DNA of 64,000 nucleotides from Bradyrhizobium sp. CCBAU 51765. GTDB taxonomy: Bacteria > Pseudomonadota > Alphaproteobacteria > Rhizobiales > Xanthobacteraceae. A program made the position numbers and the translations under genes. The stretch is from contig NZ_CP030038.1 in assembly GCF_015291725.1 (NCBI RefSeq), forward strand, positions 7,677,001-7,741,000. The letters are read 5' to 3'. The notes under the pieces are model-generated. The model saw nothing but the letters and a program-made list of their open reading frames with translations. It was not told where the DNA came from and did not search any database. Below, one piece after another: positions 8,009-17,431 of this stretch (position 1 is its first letter; every line of letters begins with the position of its first letter).

Positions 8009-9478
8009 GTGTTCGGTAAGCGTAGCGGAACAGACACCGACCTTCGGGCGCCCAAGCCCGGCGCCGTATCGCATGAGCCTGCCCCGGCTCCGGCGCCGAC
8101 GATGTCGCGCGCCCCAACTCCGCCGGCCGTCGCCTCGCCGCCGCTTGCCCCTGCCAAGGTCACGCCGCCTCCGGCCATGGAGAGCCGGCGTTCGGACAAC
8201 TACTACGAGGTCAAGGCGACCATCTTCGGCGCACTGATCGAGGCGATCGACCTCGCCCAGCTCGCCAAGCTCGATTCGGAGTCCGCGCGCGAGGAAATCC
8301 GCGACATCGTCAACGAGATCATCGCGATCAAGAACATCGTGATGTCGATCGCCGAGCAGGAAGAGCTGCTCGACGACATCTGCAACGACGTCCTCGGTTA
8401 CGGCCCGCTCGAACCGCTGTTGTCGCGCGACGACATCGCCGACATCATGGTCAATGGTGCGAATACCGTCTACATCGAGGTCGGCGGCAAGATCCAGCGC
8501 ACCGGCATCCGCTTTCGCGACAACCAACAGCTTCTCAACATCTGCCAGCGCATCGTCAGCCAGGTCGGCCGGCGCGTCGACGAATCCTCGCCGATCTGCG
8601 ACGCGCGCCTCGCCGATGGCTCCCGCGTCAACGCGATCGTGCCGCCGCTGTCCATCGACGGCCCCACGCTCACCATCCGCAAATTCAGGAAGGACAAGCT
8701 GACGCTGGATCAGCTCGTCAAGTTCGGCGCGATCACGCCGGAGGGCGCCGAGATCCTCCAGATCATCGGCCGCGTCCGGTGCAACGTGCTGATCTCCGGT
8801 GGTACCGGCTCGGGCAAGACCACGCTGCTGAACTGCCTCACCAATTACATCGAGCACGACGAGCGCGTCATCACCTGCGAGGACGCCGCCGAGCTCCAGC
8901 TGCAGCAGCCCCACGTGGTCCGGCTGGAAACCCGCCCCCCCAATATCGAGGGCGAGGGCCAGGTCACCATGCGCGAACTGGTGCGCAACTGCCTGCGCAT
9001 GCGGCCCGAACGCATCATCGTCGGCGAGGTCCGCGGCCCCGAAGCCTTCGACCTGCTCCAGGCCATGAACACCGGCCATGACGGCTCGATGGGCACGTTG
9101 CACGCCAACAACCCGCGCGAAGCGCTGTCGCGCTGCGAATCCATGATCACGATGGGCGGCTTCTCCCTGCCCTCGCGAACCATCCGCGAGATGATCTGCG
9201 CCTCGATCGACGTCATCATCCAGGCGGCGCGCCTGCGCGACGGTTCACGCCGCATCACCCACATCACCGAGGTGATGGGCATGGAAGGCGACACCATCAT
9301 CACCCAGGACATTTTCCTCTACGACATGGTCGGAGAGGACGCCAACGGCAAGATCATCGGCCGGCACCGCTCGACCGGCATCGGCCGTCCGAGATTCTGG
9401 GAACGCGCCCGCTATTACGGCGAGGAGAAGCGCCTCGCCGCTGCGCTCGACGCAGCGGAAGTCGCCCCGAAGACGTGA
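8009..9478 (+). CDS. cpaF: Tad secretion ATPase CpaF/TadA
   Basis: A 489-residue type II/IV secretion ATPase that powers pilus extension. A proline-rich N-terminal linker (about 15-60) precedes the N-domain and the RecA-like core with Walker A GGTGSGKTT at 264-272, the Asp box (ITCEDAAELQL), Walker B (IIVGEVRGPEAFD) and His box (GTLHANNPREAL). The start is GTG at 8009, giving the usual MFGKRS N-terminus; the downstream ATG at 8102 would cut the linker only. Works with TadB and TadC, which follow. Confidence 0.95.
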   Translation: MFGKRSGTDTDLRAPKPGAVSHEPAPAPAPTMSRAPTPPAVASPPLAPAKVTPPPAMESRRSDNYYEVKATIFGALIEAIDLAQLAKLDSESAREEIRDIVNEIIAIKNIVMSIAEQEELLDDICNDVLGYGPLEPLLSRDDIADIMVNGANTVYIEVGGKIQRTGIRFRDNQQLLNICQRIVSQVGRRVDESSPICDARLADGSRVNAIVPPLSIDGPTLTIRKFRKDKLTLDQLVKFGAITPEGAEILQIIGRVRCNVLISGGTGSGKTTLLNCLTNYIEHDERVITCEDAAELQLQQPHVVRLETRPPNIEGEGQVTMRELVRNCLRMRPERIIVGEVRGPEAFDLLQAMNTGHDGSMGTLHANNPREALSRCESMITMGGFSLPSRTIREMICASIDVIIQAARLRDGSRRITHITEVMGMEGDTIITQDIFLYDMVGEDANGKIIGRHRSTGIGRPRFWERARYYGEEKRLAAALDAAEVAPKT

Positions 9479-9494
9479 GCAGGTCAACGCCACC

Positions 9495-10472
9495 ATGAAC
9501 ATGCAGGTCCTCGCCCTCGCCTTCCTCGCCACCGCAGCCGTCGGTGGCATCGCCTGGGTCTTCCTCTATCCGTTGCTGTCCGGGGAGCGAAAGGCGGAAA
9601 GCCGGCGCGCATCGGTCGCGCGCGCCGAGGCGCCGACGGCCCGCCAGGCCGAGAAGACCCAGCGCTCGCGCCGCGAGCAGGTCGAGACCACGCTCAAGGA
9701 CCTCGAGGCGCGGCGCGCCCAGGAGAAGAGCGCTCCGCTCAGCGTCCGCCTGTCGCAGGCGGGGCTTGACTGGACGCCCCAGAAATTCTGGATCGCGTCC
9801 GCCATCGTGGCAGCCGTGTTCTTCGCGGTCGCGCTGCTCGGCGGCGGCGGCATGATCGGCGCCGTCGGGCTCGCCTTTGCCGGCGGCTTCGGCCTGCCGC
9901 GCTGGGCGCTCAGCTTCCTGAAGAAGCGTCGCGAGGCCAAGTTCCTGGCTGCGCTGCCCGACGCGGTCGACGTGATCGTTCGCGGCATCAAGGCGGGCCT
10001 GCCGCTGTTCGAATCGATCAAGGTCGTCGCCGCCGATTCTCCCGAGCCGCTGCGCAGCGAATTCCTGGCTATCATCGAGACGCAGGCGATCGGCATGCCG
10101 CTGGGCGAGGCCTGCGCGCGGCTGTACGAGCGCATGCCGCTGCCGGAGGCCAATTTCTTCGGCATCGTGGTGTCGATCCAACAGAAGTCGGGCGGCAACC
10201 TCTCCGAAGCGCTCGGCAACCTCTCCAAGGTGCTGCGCGACCGCAAGAAGATGCGAGAGAAGATCCAGGCAATGTCGATGGAAGCCAAGGCCTCGGCCGG
10301 CATCATCGGCTCGCTGCCGCCGATCGTGATGTTCCTCGTCTACCTCACGACGCCGCAATACATCTCGGTGCTTTGGACTCATCCTACCGGCCAGCTGATG
10401 CTGGTCGGCTGCGTCGTCTGGATGTCGATCGGCATCATGGTGATGAAGAAGATGATCAACTTCGATTTCTGA
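9495..10472 (+). CDS. tadB: Tad inner-membrane platform protein TadB
   Basis: A 325-residue T2SSF-family protein. A first membrane helix (about 4-25) is followed by a basic cytoplasmic segment, two helices near 95-130, the GspF-like cytoplasmic domain (FLAALPDAVDVIVRGIKAGLP region) and C-terminal helices (about 268-320). It forms the inner-membrane platform together with TadC and is driven by CpaF. Seventeen bases separate it from cpaF. Confidence 0.93.
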   Translation: MNMQVLALAFLATAAVGGIAWVFLYPLLSGERKAESRRASVARAEAPTARQAEKTQRSRREQVETTLKDLEARRAQEKSAPLSVRLSQAGLDWTPQKFWIASAIVAAVFFAVALLGGGGMIGAVGLAFAGGFGLPRWALSFLKKRREAKFLAALPDAVDVIVRGIKAGLPLFESIKVVAADSPEPLRSEFLAIIETQAIGMPLGEACARLYERMPLPEANFFGIVVSIQQKSGGNLSEALGNLSKVLRDRKKMREKIQAMSMEAKASAGIIGSLPPIVMFLVYLTTPQYISVLWTHPTGQLMLVGCVVWMSIGIMVMKKMINFDF

Positions 10473-10481
10473 CGGTGCTGT

Positions 10482-11456
10482 ATGGTCGAATTCCTCGTCT
10501 CGAAACTGCACGACGTCCGTTTCATGACCATGCTGCTCGCGGCCGTCGCCGCCAGCGCAACCGTGTATACGCTGGTGATGCCGTTGTTCGCTGGCGAGGG
10601 CCTCTCCAAGCGCATGAAGGCGGTGGCGAGCGAGCGTGAGCGCATCCGGCAGCGCGAGCGTGAGCGTCTCCACAAGAGCGAAAAAGTCTCGCTGCGCCAG
10701 ACCCCGAAGCAGCTCGTTTCCAAGGTGGTCGAGGACTTCAACCTCACCAAATGGCTCGCGCAGGAAGCTGCGCGGGACAAGCTCATCATGGCAGGTTACC
10801 GCGGCCAGGCGCCCTACATCACCTTCCTGTTTGCCCGCATGGTCGCCCCGATCGCGCTCTTCATCGGCTCGGCCCTCTACGTCTTCGTGATCGCGCGCAT
10901 GGAACAGGCGCTGCCGGTCAAGATCGGCATCTGCATCGGCGCTGCCTATCTCGGCCTTCAGGCGCCGATGCTGTTCCTCAGGAATGCGATCGCCAAGCGC
11001 CAGCTCTCGATCAAGCGTGCATTTCCCGACGCGCTCGACCTGCTCCTGATCTGCATCGAATCCGGCATGTCGGTCGAGATGGCGTTCCGGAAGGTCGCGA
11101 CAGAAATCGTGGGCCAGTCGATCGCGCTCTCGGAGGAGTTCACCCTGACCACGGCCGAACTGTCCTATCTGCAGGATCGCAAGGTCGCCTATGAGAACCT
11201 CGCACGGCGCACCGGGCTCGAGGGCGTCAAGTCGGTGTGTCTCGCGCTTCAGCAGGCGGAGCGCTACGGCACTCCGCTCGGCCACTCCCTGCGCGTCATG
11301 GCGCAGGAGAACCGCGACATGCGCATGAACGAGGCCGAGAAGAAGGCCGCCGCCCTCCCGCCGAAGCTGACGGTGCCGATGATCCTGTTCTTCCTGCCGG
11401 TGCTGTTCGTGGTCATTCTCGGGCCGACCGCCATCAAGGTCACGGAGTTGCACTGA
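10482..11456 (+). CDS. tadC: Tad inner-membrane platform protein TadC
   Basis: A 324-residue T2SSF-family protein paralogous to TadB, with the same layout: an N-terminal helix, a charged Arg/Glu-rich stretch around 45-65, paired helices around 108-150, the F domain (KRAFPDALDLLLICIESGMS) and two C-terminal helices. It partners TadB. Nine bases separate the two genes. Last gene of the plus-strand pilus run; the convergent tadD ends 56 bases away. Confidence 0.93.
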   Translation: MVEFLVSKLHDVRFMTMLLAAVAASATVYTLVMPLFAGEGLSKRMKAVASERERIRQRERERLHKSEKVSLRQTPKQLVSKVVEDFNLTKWLAQEAARDKLIMAGYRGQAPYITFLFARMVAPIALFIGSALYVFVIARMEQALPVKIGICIGAAYLGLQAPMLFLRNAIAKRQLSIKRAFPDALDLLLICIESGMSVEMAFRKVATEIVGQSIALSEEFTLTTAELSYLQDRKVAYENLARRTGLEGVKSVCLALQQAERYGTPLGHSLRVMAQENRDMRMNEAEKKAAALPPKLTVPMILFFLPVLFVVILGPTAIKVTELH

Positions 11457-11512
11457 GCGAGAGCGGACCGCGCGGTTCGTCGCTCAGGCTGAGATCGGGC
11501 GATCGGATCTGA

Positions 11513-12340
11513 TCAGTCGGGCTGGCTGAGCGAAGCAACCGGCGTCCGCTTTGGTGCACCGTGCGGGGCGTCGCTGCGGCTGAGCATGTCCCTGAGATAG
11601 GCGACATTGGCGGCGGCCTGGTCCGGTGGCAGGTCCGCCTTCACGATGGTCTCCGCTTCCGCGAAGCGGCCCTGGAGACCGACAACCAGGGCGAGGTTCT
11701 GCCGCACCCGCGCGCTCGCACGCGGCGAGGCATAGGCCTGCCGCAGCGCCTCTTCGGCTTTCGGCAGCTCTCGCGACAACATGTAGGACAGGCCGAGATT
11801 GGAGAGCACGCCGGGATCACCCGGTGCGATCTTGAGCGCGCTCGCGTAGTAGGATCGCGCCTCCTCATGACGGCCCATCTGGTCCAGCGCCGTGCCCTGC
11901 ACCGAAAGCAGGCGCCAGTCCGGATTGTCGGGCGAGTGCGCCTTCGACAGGACGTCGTAAGCCTGCTGGAAATTGCCGTTGTCGGCGAGTGCGCGGCCGT
12001 ACTGGGCGAGCAGCGCCTTGTTGCCGGGATTGGCGATGGTCGCCTGCTCGAGCACGGCGGCGGCCTGGGCGCGCTGGCCGTTGGCGCGCAAGGCCTGTCC
12101 GTAGGCGAGTGCGGCGTCGGCATCCTTGGGATTGGCGCGGTAGCGCTGGCCATAGGCGTCGACGGCCCGCGCCGGATCGGTGGACGCGCGGTCGGCGGGA
12201 GCCGCCTCCGCCCGGGGGCCGACCGAGCCCGTCACGTCGGAGAGTTTCGACATGGCCGTGCAGCCGCCGAGGCCCATGGCCACCGCTGCGATCAGCGACG
12301 TCGAGGCAAGAAGCCGGGCAAGACTGATCCGTTGACGCAT
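11513..12340 (-). CDS. tadD: Tad lipoprotein TadD (TPR protein)
   Basis: A 275-residue lipoprotein: signal sequence with lipobox GLGGC (Cys27), then tetratricopeptide repeats from about residue 70 to 235 (motifs such as ALAYGQALRANGQ, LAQYGRALADNG and LSNLGLSYMLSRE). In Tad systems TadD helps target or assemble the secretin at the outer membrane. It is transcribed toward tadC from its own promoter, where a near-CtrA site is seen. Confidence 0.9.
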   Translation of the reverse strand: MRQRISLARLLASTSLIAAVAMGLGGCTAMSKLSDVTGSVGPRAEAAPADRASTDPARAVDAYGQRYRANPKDADAALAYGQALRANGQRAQAAAVLEQATIANPGNKALLAQYGRALADNGNFQQAYDVLSKAHSPDNPDWRLLSVQGTALDQMGRHEEARSYYASALKIAPGDPGVLSNLGLSYMLSRELPKAEEALRQAYASPRASARVRQNLALVVGLQGRFAEAETIVKADLPPDQAAANVAYLRDMLSRSDAPHGAPKRTPVASLSQPD

Positions 12341-12400
12341 GAAGCCTTGATTCTGGAGCCGCTTGATCGAGCCGAACGCGCCAGCAATAGAATGTTAACC

Positions 12401-12415
12401 CTAACGGCCGGTTAA
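12401..12415 (-). promoter_or_regulatory. Possible CtrA-like site upstream of tadD
   Basis: Read on the minus strand, TTAA-CCGGCCG-TTAG, one mismatch from TTAA-N7-TTAA, with a further TTAA at 12395-12398. It lies about 60-75 bases before the tadD start. Third such near-match in the pilus locus. Confidence 0.4.
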
Positions 12416-12546
12416 CGACGCCCTCTGGCCTCTCGCGGCGGCATCACGACCGCAGCGCTCGTAAAGGCGCGGGGCCGTCCCCTTCCAAACCGTAGCTCCC
12501 GGCGCGAGATACGAGATCCGCCCGAGGACGGCGTCCTCTCACCCGG

Positions 12547-12750
12547 TCAATATTCGATGGCGAGCCGCCTGCGGATTTCGTCGATGCGCTTGTCGAGCGC
12601 ATCGAACCGCGCGTGGACGGAGCGGTCGTGGAGATAGAAGACGTAGCCGCCGGCAAGGAACGCGAAGATCCAATGGTGATGTTCGATATAGCCAAAAATC
12701 GCCTCGACGGCCTGGCCGACGAATGTGACCACGCTCCACACAAATTCCAT
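12547..12750 (-). CDS. Small membrane protein with C-terminal coiled coil, unknown function
   Basis: A 67-residue protein with a hydrophobic N-terminus (MEFVWSVVTFVGQAVEAIFG), a second hydrophobic stretch (HWIFAFLAGGYVFYL) and a charged helical tail (ARFDALDKRIDEIRRRLA). I start at 12750 because GGGAGGAAAT lies just upstream; an in-frame ATG at 12798 would add 16 non-hydrophobic residues. I do not recognise the family. The arrangement resembles small membrane-tethered scaffold or stress proteins, but no function is claimed. Confidence 0.6.
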   Translation of the reverse strand: MEFVWSVVTFVGQAVEAIFGYIEHHHWIFAFLAGGYVFYLHDRSVHARFDALDKRIDEIRRRLAIEY

Positions 12751-12947
12751 CGCATTTCCTCCCGGCGCTTCCTGGTCGGTCGCCTCCGATCTCCACATCT
12801 GACGGCCGCCCCCGAACCTAGCATGGCCTTGCGGCGCGGCGCAGTTCGCTGACCGGTGACGGCAATGCCGATTGCAGCGGCGCCGAAACTCTGCGAAGTC
12901 TCGTCAGTTCGCATGACCCCGCTTGATCTGACGATCCGGACCCGCCA

Positions 12948-14321
12948 ATGCCCTCTGTCTTCGAGACGTCGCCCACCGCCATCCCGATCACTTTCGTCAC
13001 CAAGTCGAGCTGGGATCAGACTGCCGAGACGCTGCCGCCGGCGCAGCGCCAGTTCGCCGCCGCAAGCGCCTTTGCCGCAAAGCCGGGCGGCTATCTGGCA
13101 CTTCCCGCGCCGGACGGGACGATTGCTCAGGTGCTGTTCGGCCTCGAGGATGAGGGTGCAAGATCGCGCGACCTGTTCCGTCCCGGGGCCCTGCCCGGCC
13201 TGTTGCCGCCGGGAGCCTATCGCTTTGCCAACGCGCCGCACGATCCGCGGCTGGCGGCGCTCGCCTTCGCACTGGGGTGCTACCGCTTCGCCCGCTACCG
13301 CAAGGCCGATCGCCCGGAGGTCCGGCTGGTGCCGCCTGACGGTGTCGACGCGGCCGAGATCGAGCGGATCGCCGATGCCGCAATGCTGGCGCGCGACCTC
13401 ATCAACACGCCGTCCAACGACATGGGCCCGGCGGAACTCGCCGCAGCCGCGCAAGCGCTCGCAACCGAGTTCGGCGCGAGCTTCGCCTGCACCGTCGGCG
13501 ACGATCTGAAGACGAATTTCCCGCTGATCCATGCCGTCGGCATGGCCTCCAGCCGTCCGCCGCGGCTGATCGACATCGGCTGGGGCGATCCTGATCATCC
13601 CAAGGTGACGCTGGTCGGCAAGGGCGTGTGTTTCGACACCGGCGGACTGGACCTGAAGCCGTCGAGCGGCATGCTGATCATGAAGAAGGACATGGGTGGT
13701 GCCGCCAACGTGCTCGCGCTCGCACGCATGGTGATGGACGCGAAGCTGAAGGTGCGGCTGCGCGTGCTGATTCCGGCCGTGGAGAACGCGGTCGCCGGCA
13801 ACGCCTTCCGCCCGCTCGATATCTTCACCTCGCGCAAGGGCATCACAGTCGAGATCGGCAATACCGACGCGGAAGGCCGGCTCGTCCTCGCCGACGCGCT
13901 GGCGCTGGCAGACGAGGAGAAGCCCGAGCTGCTGATCGATCTGGGCACGCTGACCGGCGCGGCGCGCGTCGCGCTGGGGCCGGATTTGCCGCCCTTCTAC
14001 ACCAACGATGAGACGCTGGCCGCCGACGTCGCGCGCTGCGCGGCGAAGGAGAACGATCCGTTGTGGCGCATGCCGCTGTGGCCGCCTTACGACGCCTGGC
14101 TGGACTCCAAGACGGCCACCATCACCAATGCGCCGTCCGGCGGCTTCGCCGGCTCGATCACTTGCGCGCTGTTCCTGCAACGCTTCGTCGAGCACGCCGC
14201 GAGCTGGCTGCATGTCGACATCTACGGCTGGACGCCGTCGGCGAAGCCGGCGCGGCCCGAAGGCGGCGAGTGCCAGGCCGCTCGCGCCCTCTACACACTG
14301 CTGAGCGAGCGCTATGCATGA
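12948..14321 (+). CDS. M17 leucyl aminopeptidase family protein
   Basis: A 457-residue cytosolic di-metal aminopeptidase. The metal and catalytic residues are all present in the canonical order: Lys225 and Asp230 in VGKGVCFDTGG, Lys237, Asp248 in KKDMGGAA, then Asp307, Glu309 and Arg311 in NTDAEGR. The N-terminal macro-like domain (about 1-150) is shorter and divergent compared with E. coli PepA, as in the 'leucyl aminopeptidase family' branch common in rhizobia. It overlaps the NlpC/P60 gene by eight bases, which suggests coupled expression in peptide or cell-wall turnover. Confidence 0.92.
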   Translation: MPSVFETSPTAIPITFVTKSSWDQTAETLPPAQRQFAAASAFAAKPGGYLALPAPDGTIAQVLFGLEDEGARSRDLFRPGALPGLLPPGAYRFANAPHDPRLAALAFALGCYRFARYRKADRPEVRLVPPDGVDAAEIERIADAAMLARDLINTPSNDMGPAELAAAAQALATEFGASFACTVGDDLKTNFPLIHAVGMASSRPPRLIDIGWGDPDHPKVTLVGKGVCFDTGGLDLKPSSGMLIMKKDMGGAANVLALARMVMDAKLKVRLRVLIPAVENAVAGNAFRPLDIFTSRKGITVEIGNTDAEGRLVLADALALADEEKPELLIDLGTLTGAARVALGPDLPPFYTNDETLAADVARCAAKENDPLWRMPLWPPYDAWLDSKTATITNAPSGGFAGSITCALFLQRFVEHAASWLHVDIYGWTPSAKPARPEGGECQAARALYTLLSERYA

Positions 14322-15168
14322 TCCAAAGCATGATCCACGGCTGACGCCGGCGCGGGGCGACCTCGCCGCCAAATATCTCGAAGGCAAGGTTGAGGCAGAT
14401 CGCTTCGTCACCGGGGAGGAATTCGAGGTGGTCGAGGCGATCGCACCGGTGCGCGAGCAGCCGTCCTCGAACGCCATGCTGATGACGGAAGCGCTGCGCG
14501 GCGAACGCGTCACGGTCTACGACCGCAACGGCGAGGGGTGGGCCTGGGGCCAGCTCAATGGCGACGGCTATGTCGGCTGGCTTCCCGACGCGGCGCTCGT
14601 GAAACCGACGGCCGCGCCGACGCACAAGGTGGGCGCGCTGCGAACGTTCGCGTTCCCCGGTCCCTCGATCAAGCTGCCGCCGGGCGACACGTTCGTGATG
14701 GGTTCGAAGATTGCCGTGGCGCGTGAGGATGGCTCTTTCGCCGTGACGCGCGACGGGAGATTTCTACCGGGGACGCATCTCGTCCCGCTCGATCATCGCG
14801 AGGCAGATTTCGTGTCGGTGGCCGAGCGCTTCGTCGGGACGCCCTACCTGTGGGGCGGCAAGAGCAGCCTCGGCATCGACTGCTCGGGCCTCGTGCAGGT
14901 CTCGCTGACCGCCGCAGGCATTGGCTGTCCGCGCGATAGCGACATGCAGCTGGCCGGACTCGGCCGCACGCTGGAGCCTCATGAGCGAGGCAGCTTGCTG
15001 CGCGGCGATCTGATCTTTTGGAAGGGCCATGTCGCCATCGTCCGAGATGCCAGCACCATGGTTCACGCCAATGCCTATCACATGGCGACCGTGGTCGAAC
15101 CGATCGAACCCGCGATTGCGCGGATCAGGCAGGCCGGCAGCGAGGTCACCGCGATCAAGCGACTCTAG
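14314..15168 (+). CDS. NlpC/P60 cell-wall peptidase with SH3 domains
   Basis: A 284-residue cysteine peptidase, likely a gamma-D-glutamyl-diamino-acid endopeptidase acting on peptidoglycan stem peptides. Residues about 30-155 form two SH3-like domains (GEGWAWGQLNGDGYVGW). The catalytic domain carries Cys190 in GIDCSGLVQ, preceded by GTPYLWGG, and His239 in KGHVAIV. No signal peptide is visible, so it may recycle imported muropeptides in the cytosol, which fits its overlap with an aminopeptidase gene. Confidence 0.9.
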   Translation: MHDPKHDPRLTPARGDLAAKYLEGKVEADRFVTGEEFEVVEAIAPVREQPSSNAMLMTEALRGERVTVYDRNGEGWAWGQLNGDGYVGWLPDAALVKPTAAPTHKVGALRTFAFPGPSIKLPPGDTFVMGSKIAVAREDGSFAVTRDGRFLPGTHLVPLDHREADFVSVAERFVGTPYLWGGKSSLGIDCSGLVQVSLTAAGIGCPRDSDMQLAGLGRTLEPHERGSLLRGDLIFWKGHVAIVRDASTMVHANAYHMATVVEPIEPAIARIRQAGSEVTAIKRL

Positions 15169-15193
15169 CGGGCCTGCTTCGACCACTGCCTCT

Positions 15194-15230
15194 CGTTCCA
15201 CAAACACACGACGCTTTCTGTGTTTGAACG
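15194..15230. other. Hairpin after the NlpC/P60 gene
   Basis: An 8-bp perfect stem (15201-15208 with 15219-15226) with flanking GTT/AAC pairs, 25 bases past the stop. It has no T-run; it may protect or end the pepA-like/NlpC transcript. Confidence 0.4.
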
Positions 15231-15346
15231 ACAGCATTGGGCCGGGCAGCAAGTATGGCTCACAACGAGCTTGTTGACCGCACCATGTCGATCCACATCT
15301 CACCGCGCCGGCTGCACGACGCGCCGGCTGGTGATGGAGATCGACT

Positions 15347-15673
15347 ATGACTGGACTTAAGACACTCGCTGCCGCGATCTTGCTGTCGAGCCTGACCTTA
15401 AGCACCGCCTACGCGCAATCCGGCTTTGCAGGCAGCCATCCGGATACGTACGAGGCCGAGTACCCCAATCGCAACCTGAATGGCACACTGACGCCGGCAG
15501 GTCGGATAGGCCTCGAGTTGCCGGATGGCGCGGCTCCTTCGCGGAGCGTGGACAACGCCCTGGCTCGCATTGACGGCGCCGCCTCACGTGCTTGCGCGGA
15601 GCGCTACCGATCCTACGATCCCGCAACGGGCACCTACATCGGTCGAGACCGTCGCCACCATCTCTGCAGGTAA
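15347..15673 (+). CDS. BA14K-like secreted protein
   Basis: A 108-residue protein with a signal peptide (about 1-23, cleavage after AYAQ). The C-terminus carries the BA14K signature, a Cys then RYRSYDPATGTYIG and RRHHLC. Founder members are Brucella lectin-like immunoreactive proteins; the function of rhizobial homologues is unsettled. Compared with typical members it has a short linker and a single repeat of the motif. No operon partner is visible. Confidence 0.75.
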   Translation: MTGLKTLAAAILLSSLTLSTAYAQSGFAGSHPDTYEAEYPNRNLNGTLTPAGRIGLELPDGAAPSRSVDNALARIDGAASRACAERYRSYDPATGTYIGRDRRHHLCR

Positions 15674-15700
15674 CGCCGTGAATTGCGGGCCTGCATTCCC

Positions 15701-15733
15701 GGCAGGATTTGAGGCGACGCCTCGAATCTTGCC
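15701..15733. other. Hairpin between convergent BA14K-like and yejF genes
   Basis: An inverted repeat with arms of about 15 bases (GGCAGGATTTGAGGC against GCCTCGAATCTTGCC) and two mismatches. It lies between converging genes, where a bidirectional terminator would be expected; neither side has a clear T-run. Confidence 0.45.
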
Positions 15734-15789
15734 GAACATTTCGCCTTCGCCCCCGGACGGACAGATCGCAGTCCCAGGAATGACGACAG

Positions 15790-17427
15790 CTACGTCGCGA
15801 CCGAGCCATTCCCGGCCGTCTCCAGCCGGAACGCGGCCGCGAACAGCGCGCGCGTATAATCCGTCTTCGGATTCTTGAACAGCTCGGCGGCCTGGCCTTC
15901 CTCGACCACCTTGCCGCCGCGCATCACGATGAGATGGCTGGCGAGCGAGGCGACGACGCGCAGATCGTGCGAGATGAACATGTAGGTGAGATCGCGCTTG
16001 CGCTGGAGCTCGCGCAAGAGGTCGACCATCTGCGCCTGGAACAGCATGTCGAGCGCGCTGGTCGGCTCGTCCAGCACGACGAAATCCGGCTCCAGCACCA
16101 CCGCGCGCGCGATGCTGATGCGCTGGCGCTGGCCGCCGGAGAATTCATGCGGATAGCGGAAGCGCGTATCCGGATTGAGCCCGACATCCTCCAGCGCCTT
16201 GACGACGCGCACCTCGCGCTCCTCGCGCGACAGCTTCGGCTGATGCACGGAAAGACCTTCGGCGATGATGTCGGCCACCGACATGCGCGGGCTGAGCGAG
16301 CCGAACGGATCCTGGAACACGATCTGCATGTCGCGCCGGAACGGCCGCATCTCCTTGAAGCGCAGGCCCTGGATGTCCTTGCCCAGGAACACGATGCGCC
16401 CGTCCGAGGAGATCAGCCGCAGCAGGGCGAGACCCAGCGTGGTCTTGCCCGAGCCTGATTCGCCGACGACCCCGAGCGTCTCGCCCTTGCGCACGGCGAC
16501 GCTGACGCCATCGACCGCCTTGATGTGGCCGACCGTCTTGCGCATCAGGCCGCGCTTGATCGGAAACCAGACCTTGAGATCATCGGCCGACATCACGACG
16601 GGCGCATCCGGCTGCGGCGGTGCCGGATCCGGCTTCGGCTCGGCCGCGAGCAGGTCGCGCGTATAGGGATGCTTCGGGGTCTTGAAGACCTGCTCGACCG
16701 GTCCCTGCTCGACGACCACGCCACCCTTCATGACGCAGACGATGTCGGCGATGCGGCGAACGATGCCGAGATCGTGGGTGATGAACAGCAGGCTCATCCC
16801 GAGCCGCGAACGGATCTCGGCGAGCAGTGCCAGGATCTGCGCCTGCACGGTGACGTCGAGCGCCGTCGTCGGCTCGTCCGCGATCAGAAGGTCCGGCTCG
16901 TTGGCGAGCGCCATCGCGATCATCACGCGCTGGCGCTGGCCGCCGGAAAGCTGGTGCGGATAGCTCTTCAGCCGCGTCTCGGGCTCGGGAATGCCGACCT
17001 GCGTCAGCAGTTCCAGCGTCCGCCTGCGCGCCTCGGCATTGCTGGTGGGATTGTGCAGCTGGATGATCTCGCCGATCTGCGCCTCGATCGTGTGCAGCGG
17101 ATTGAGCGAGGTCATCGGCTCCTGGAAGATGATGGAGATGTCGCTGCCGCGAATCTCGCGCATCTTCTGCTCGGACCGGTCGATCAGCTCCTGTCCCTTG
17201 AAGCGGATGCTGCCCGAGGGGTGCGACGCGTTCGGATAGGGCAACAGCTTCAGGATCGAGAGCGCGCTGACCGACTTGCCGGAGCCGGACTCGCCGACCA
17301 GCGCCACGCATTCGCCGCGCTTGATCTGGAACGAGACCTTGTCGACCGCGAGCGTGGTGGCGCCGCCCTGGTGGAAGGCCACCGAAAGGTCGCGCACGCT
17401 GAGCAGGGGCTGGTTGATTGCGTCCAT
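15790..17427 (-). CDS. yejF: Peptide ABC transporter ATPase with two nucleotide-binding domains (YejF-type)
   Basis: A 545-residue fused ATPase energising oligopeptide import. Domain 1 has Walker A GESGSGKS (45-52) and signature LSGGQRQRVMIA; domain 2 repeats GESGSGKTT and FSGGQRQRISIA, each followed by a Walker B aspartate (DLLIADEPTT, FVVLDEPTS). Each half ends with the oligopeptide-transporter C-terminal region. I start at 17427, with AGGTAGGG just upstream, four bases after the yejE stop; an upstream ATG at 17457 would overlap yejE. Confidence 0.92.
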   Translation of the reverse strand: MDAINQPLLSVRDLSVAFHQGGATTLAVDKVSFQIKRGECVALVGESGSGKSVSALSILKLLPYPNASHPSGSIRFKGQELIDRSEQKMREIRGSDISIIFQEPMTSLNPLHTIEAQIGEIIQLHNPTSNAEARRRTLELLTQVGIPEPETRLKSYPHQLSGGQRQRVMIAMALANEPDLLIADEPTTALDVTVQAQILALLAEIRSRLGMSLLFITHDLGIVRRIADIVCVMKGGVVVEQGPVEQVFKTPKHPYTRDLLAAEPKPDPAPPQPDAPVVMSADDLKVWFPIKRGLMRKTVGHIKAVDGVSVAVRKGETLGVVGESGSGKTTLGLALLRLISSDGRIVFLGKDIQGLRFKEMRPFRRDMQIVFQDPFGSLSPRMSVADIIAEGLSVHQPKLSREEREVRVVKALEDVGLNPDTRFRYPHEFSGGQRQRISIARAVVLEPDFVVLDEPTSALDMLFQAQMVDLLRELQRKRDLTYMFISHDLRVVASLASHLIVMRGGKVVEEGQAAELFKNPKTDYTRALFAAAFRLETAGNGSVAT

Positions 17428-17431
17428 GGCC

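Noticed and set aside
9354..11453. A 699-codon open frame antisense to cpaF-tadC
   Set aside because: It lies entirely opposite well-supported pilus genes and is His/Arg/Asp-rich in the way mirror frames of GC-rich genes are; no domain is visible.
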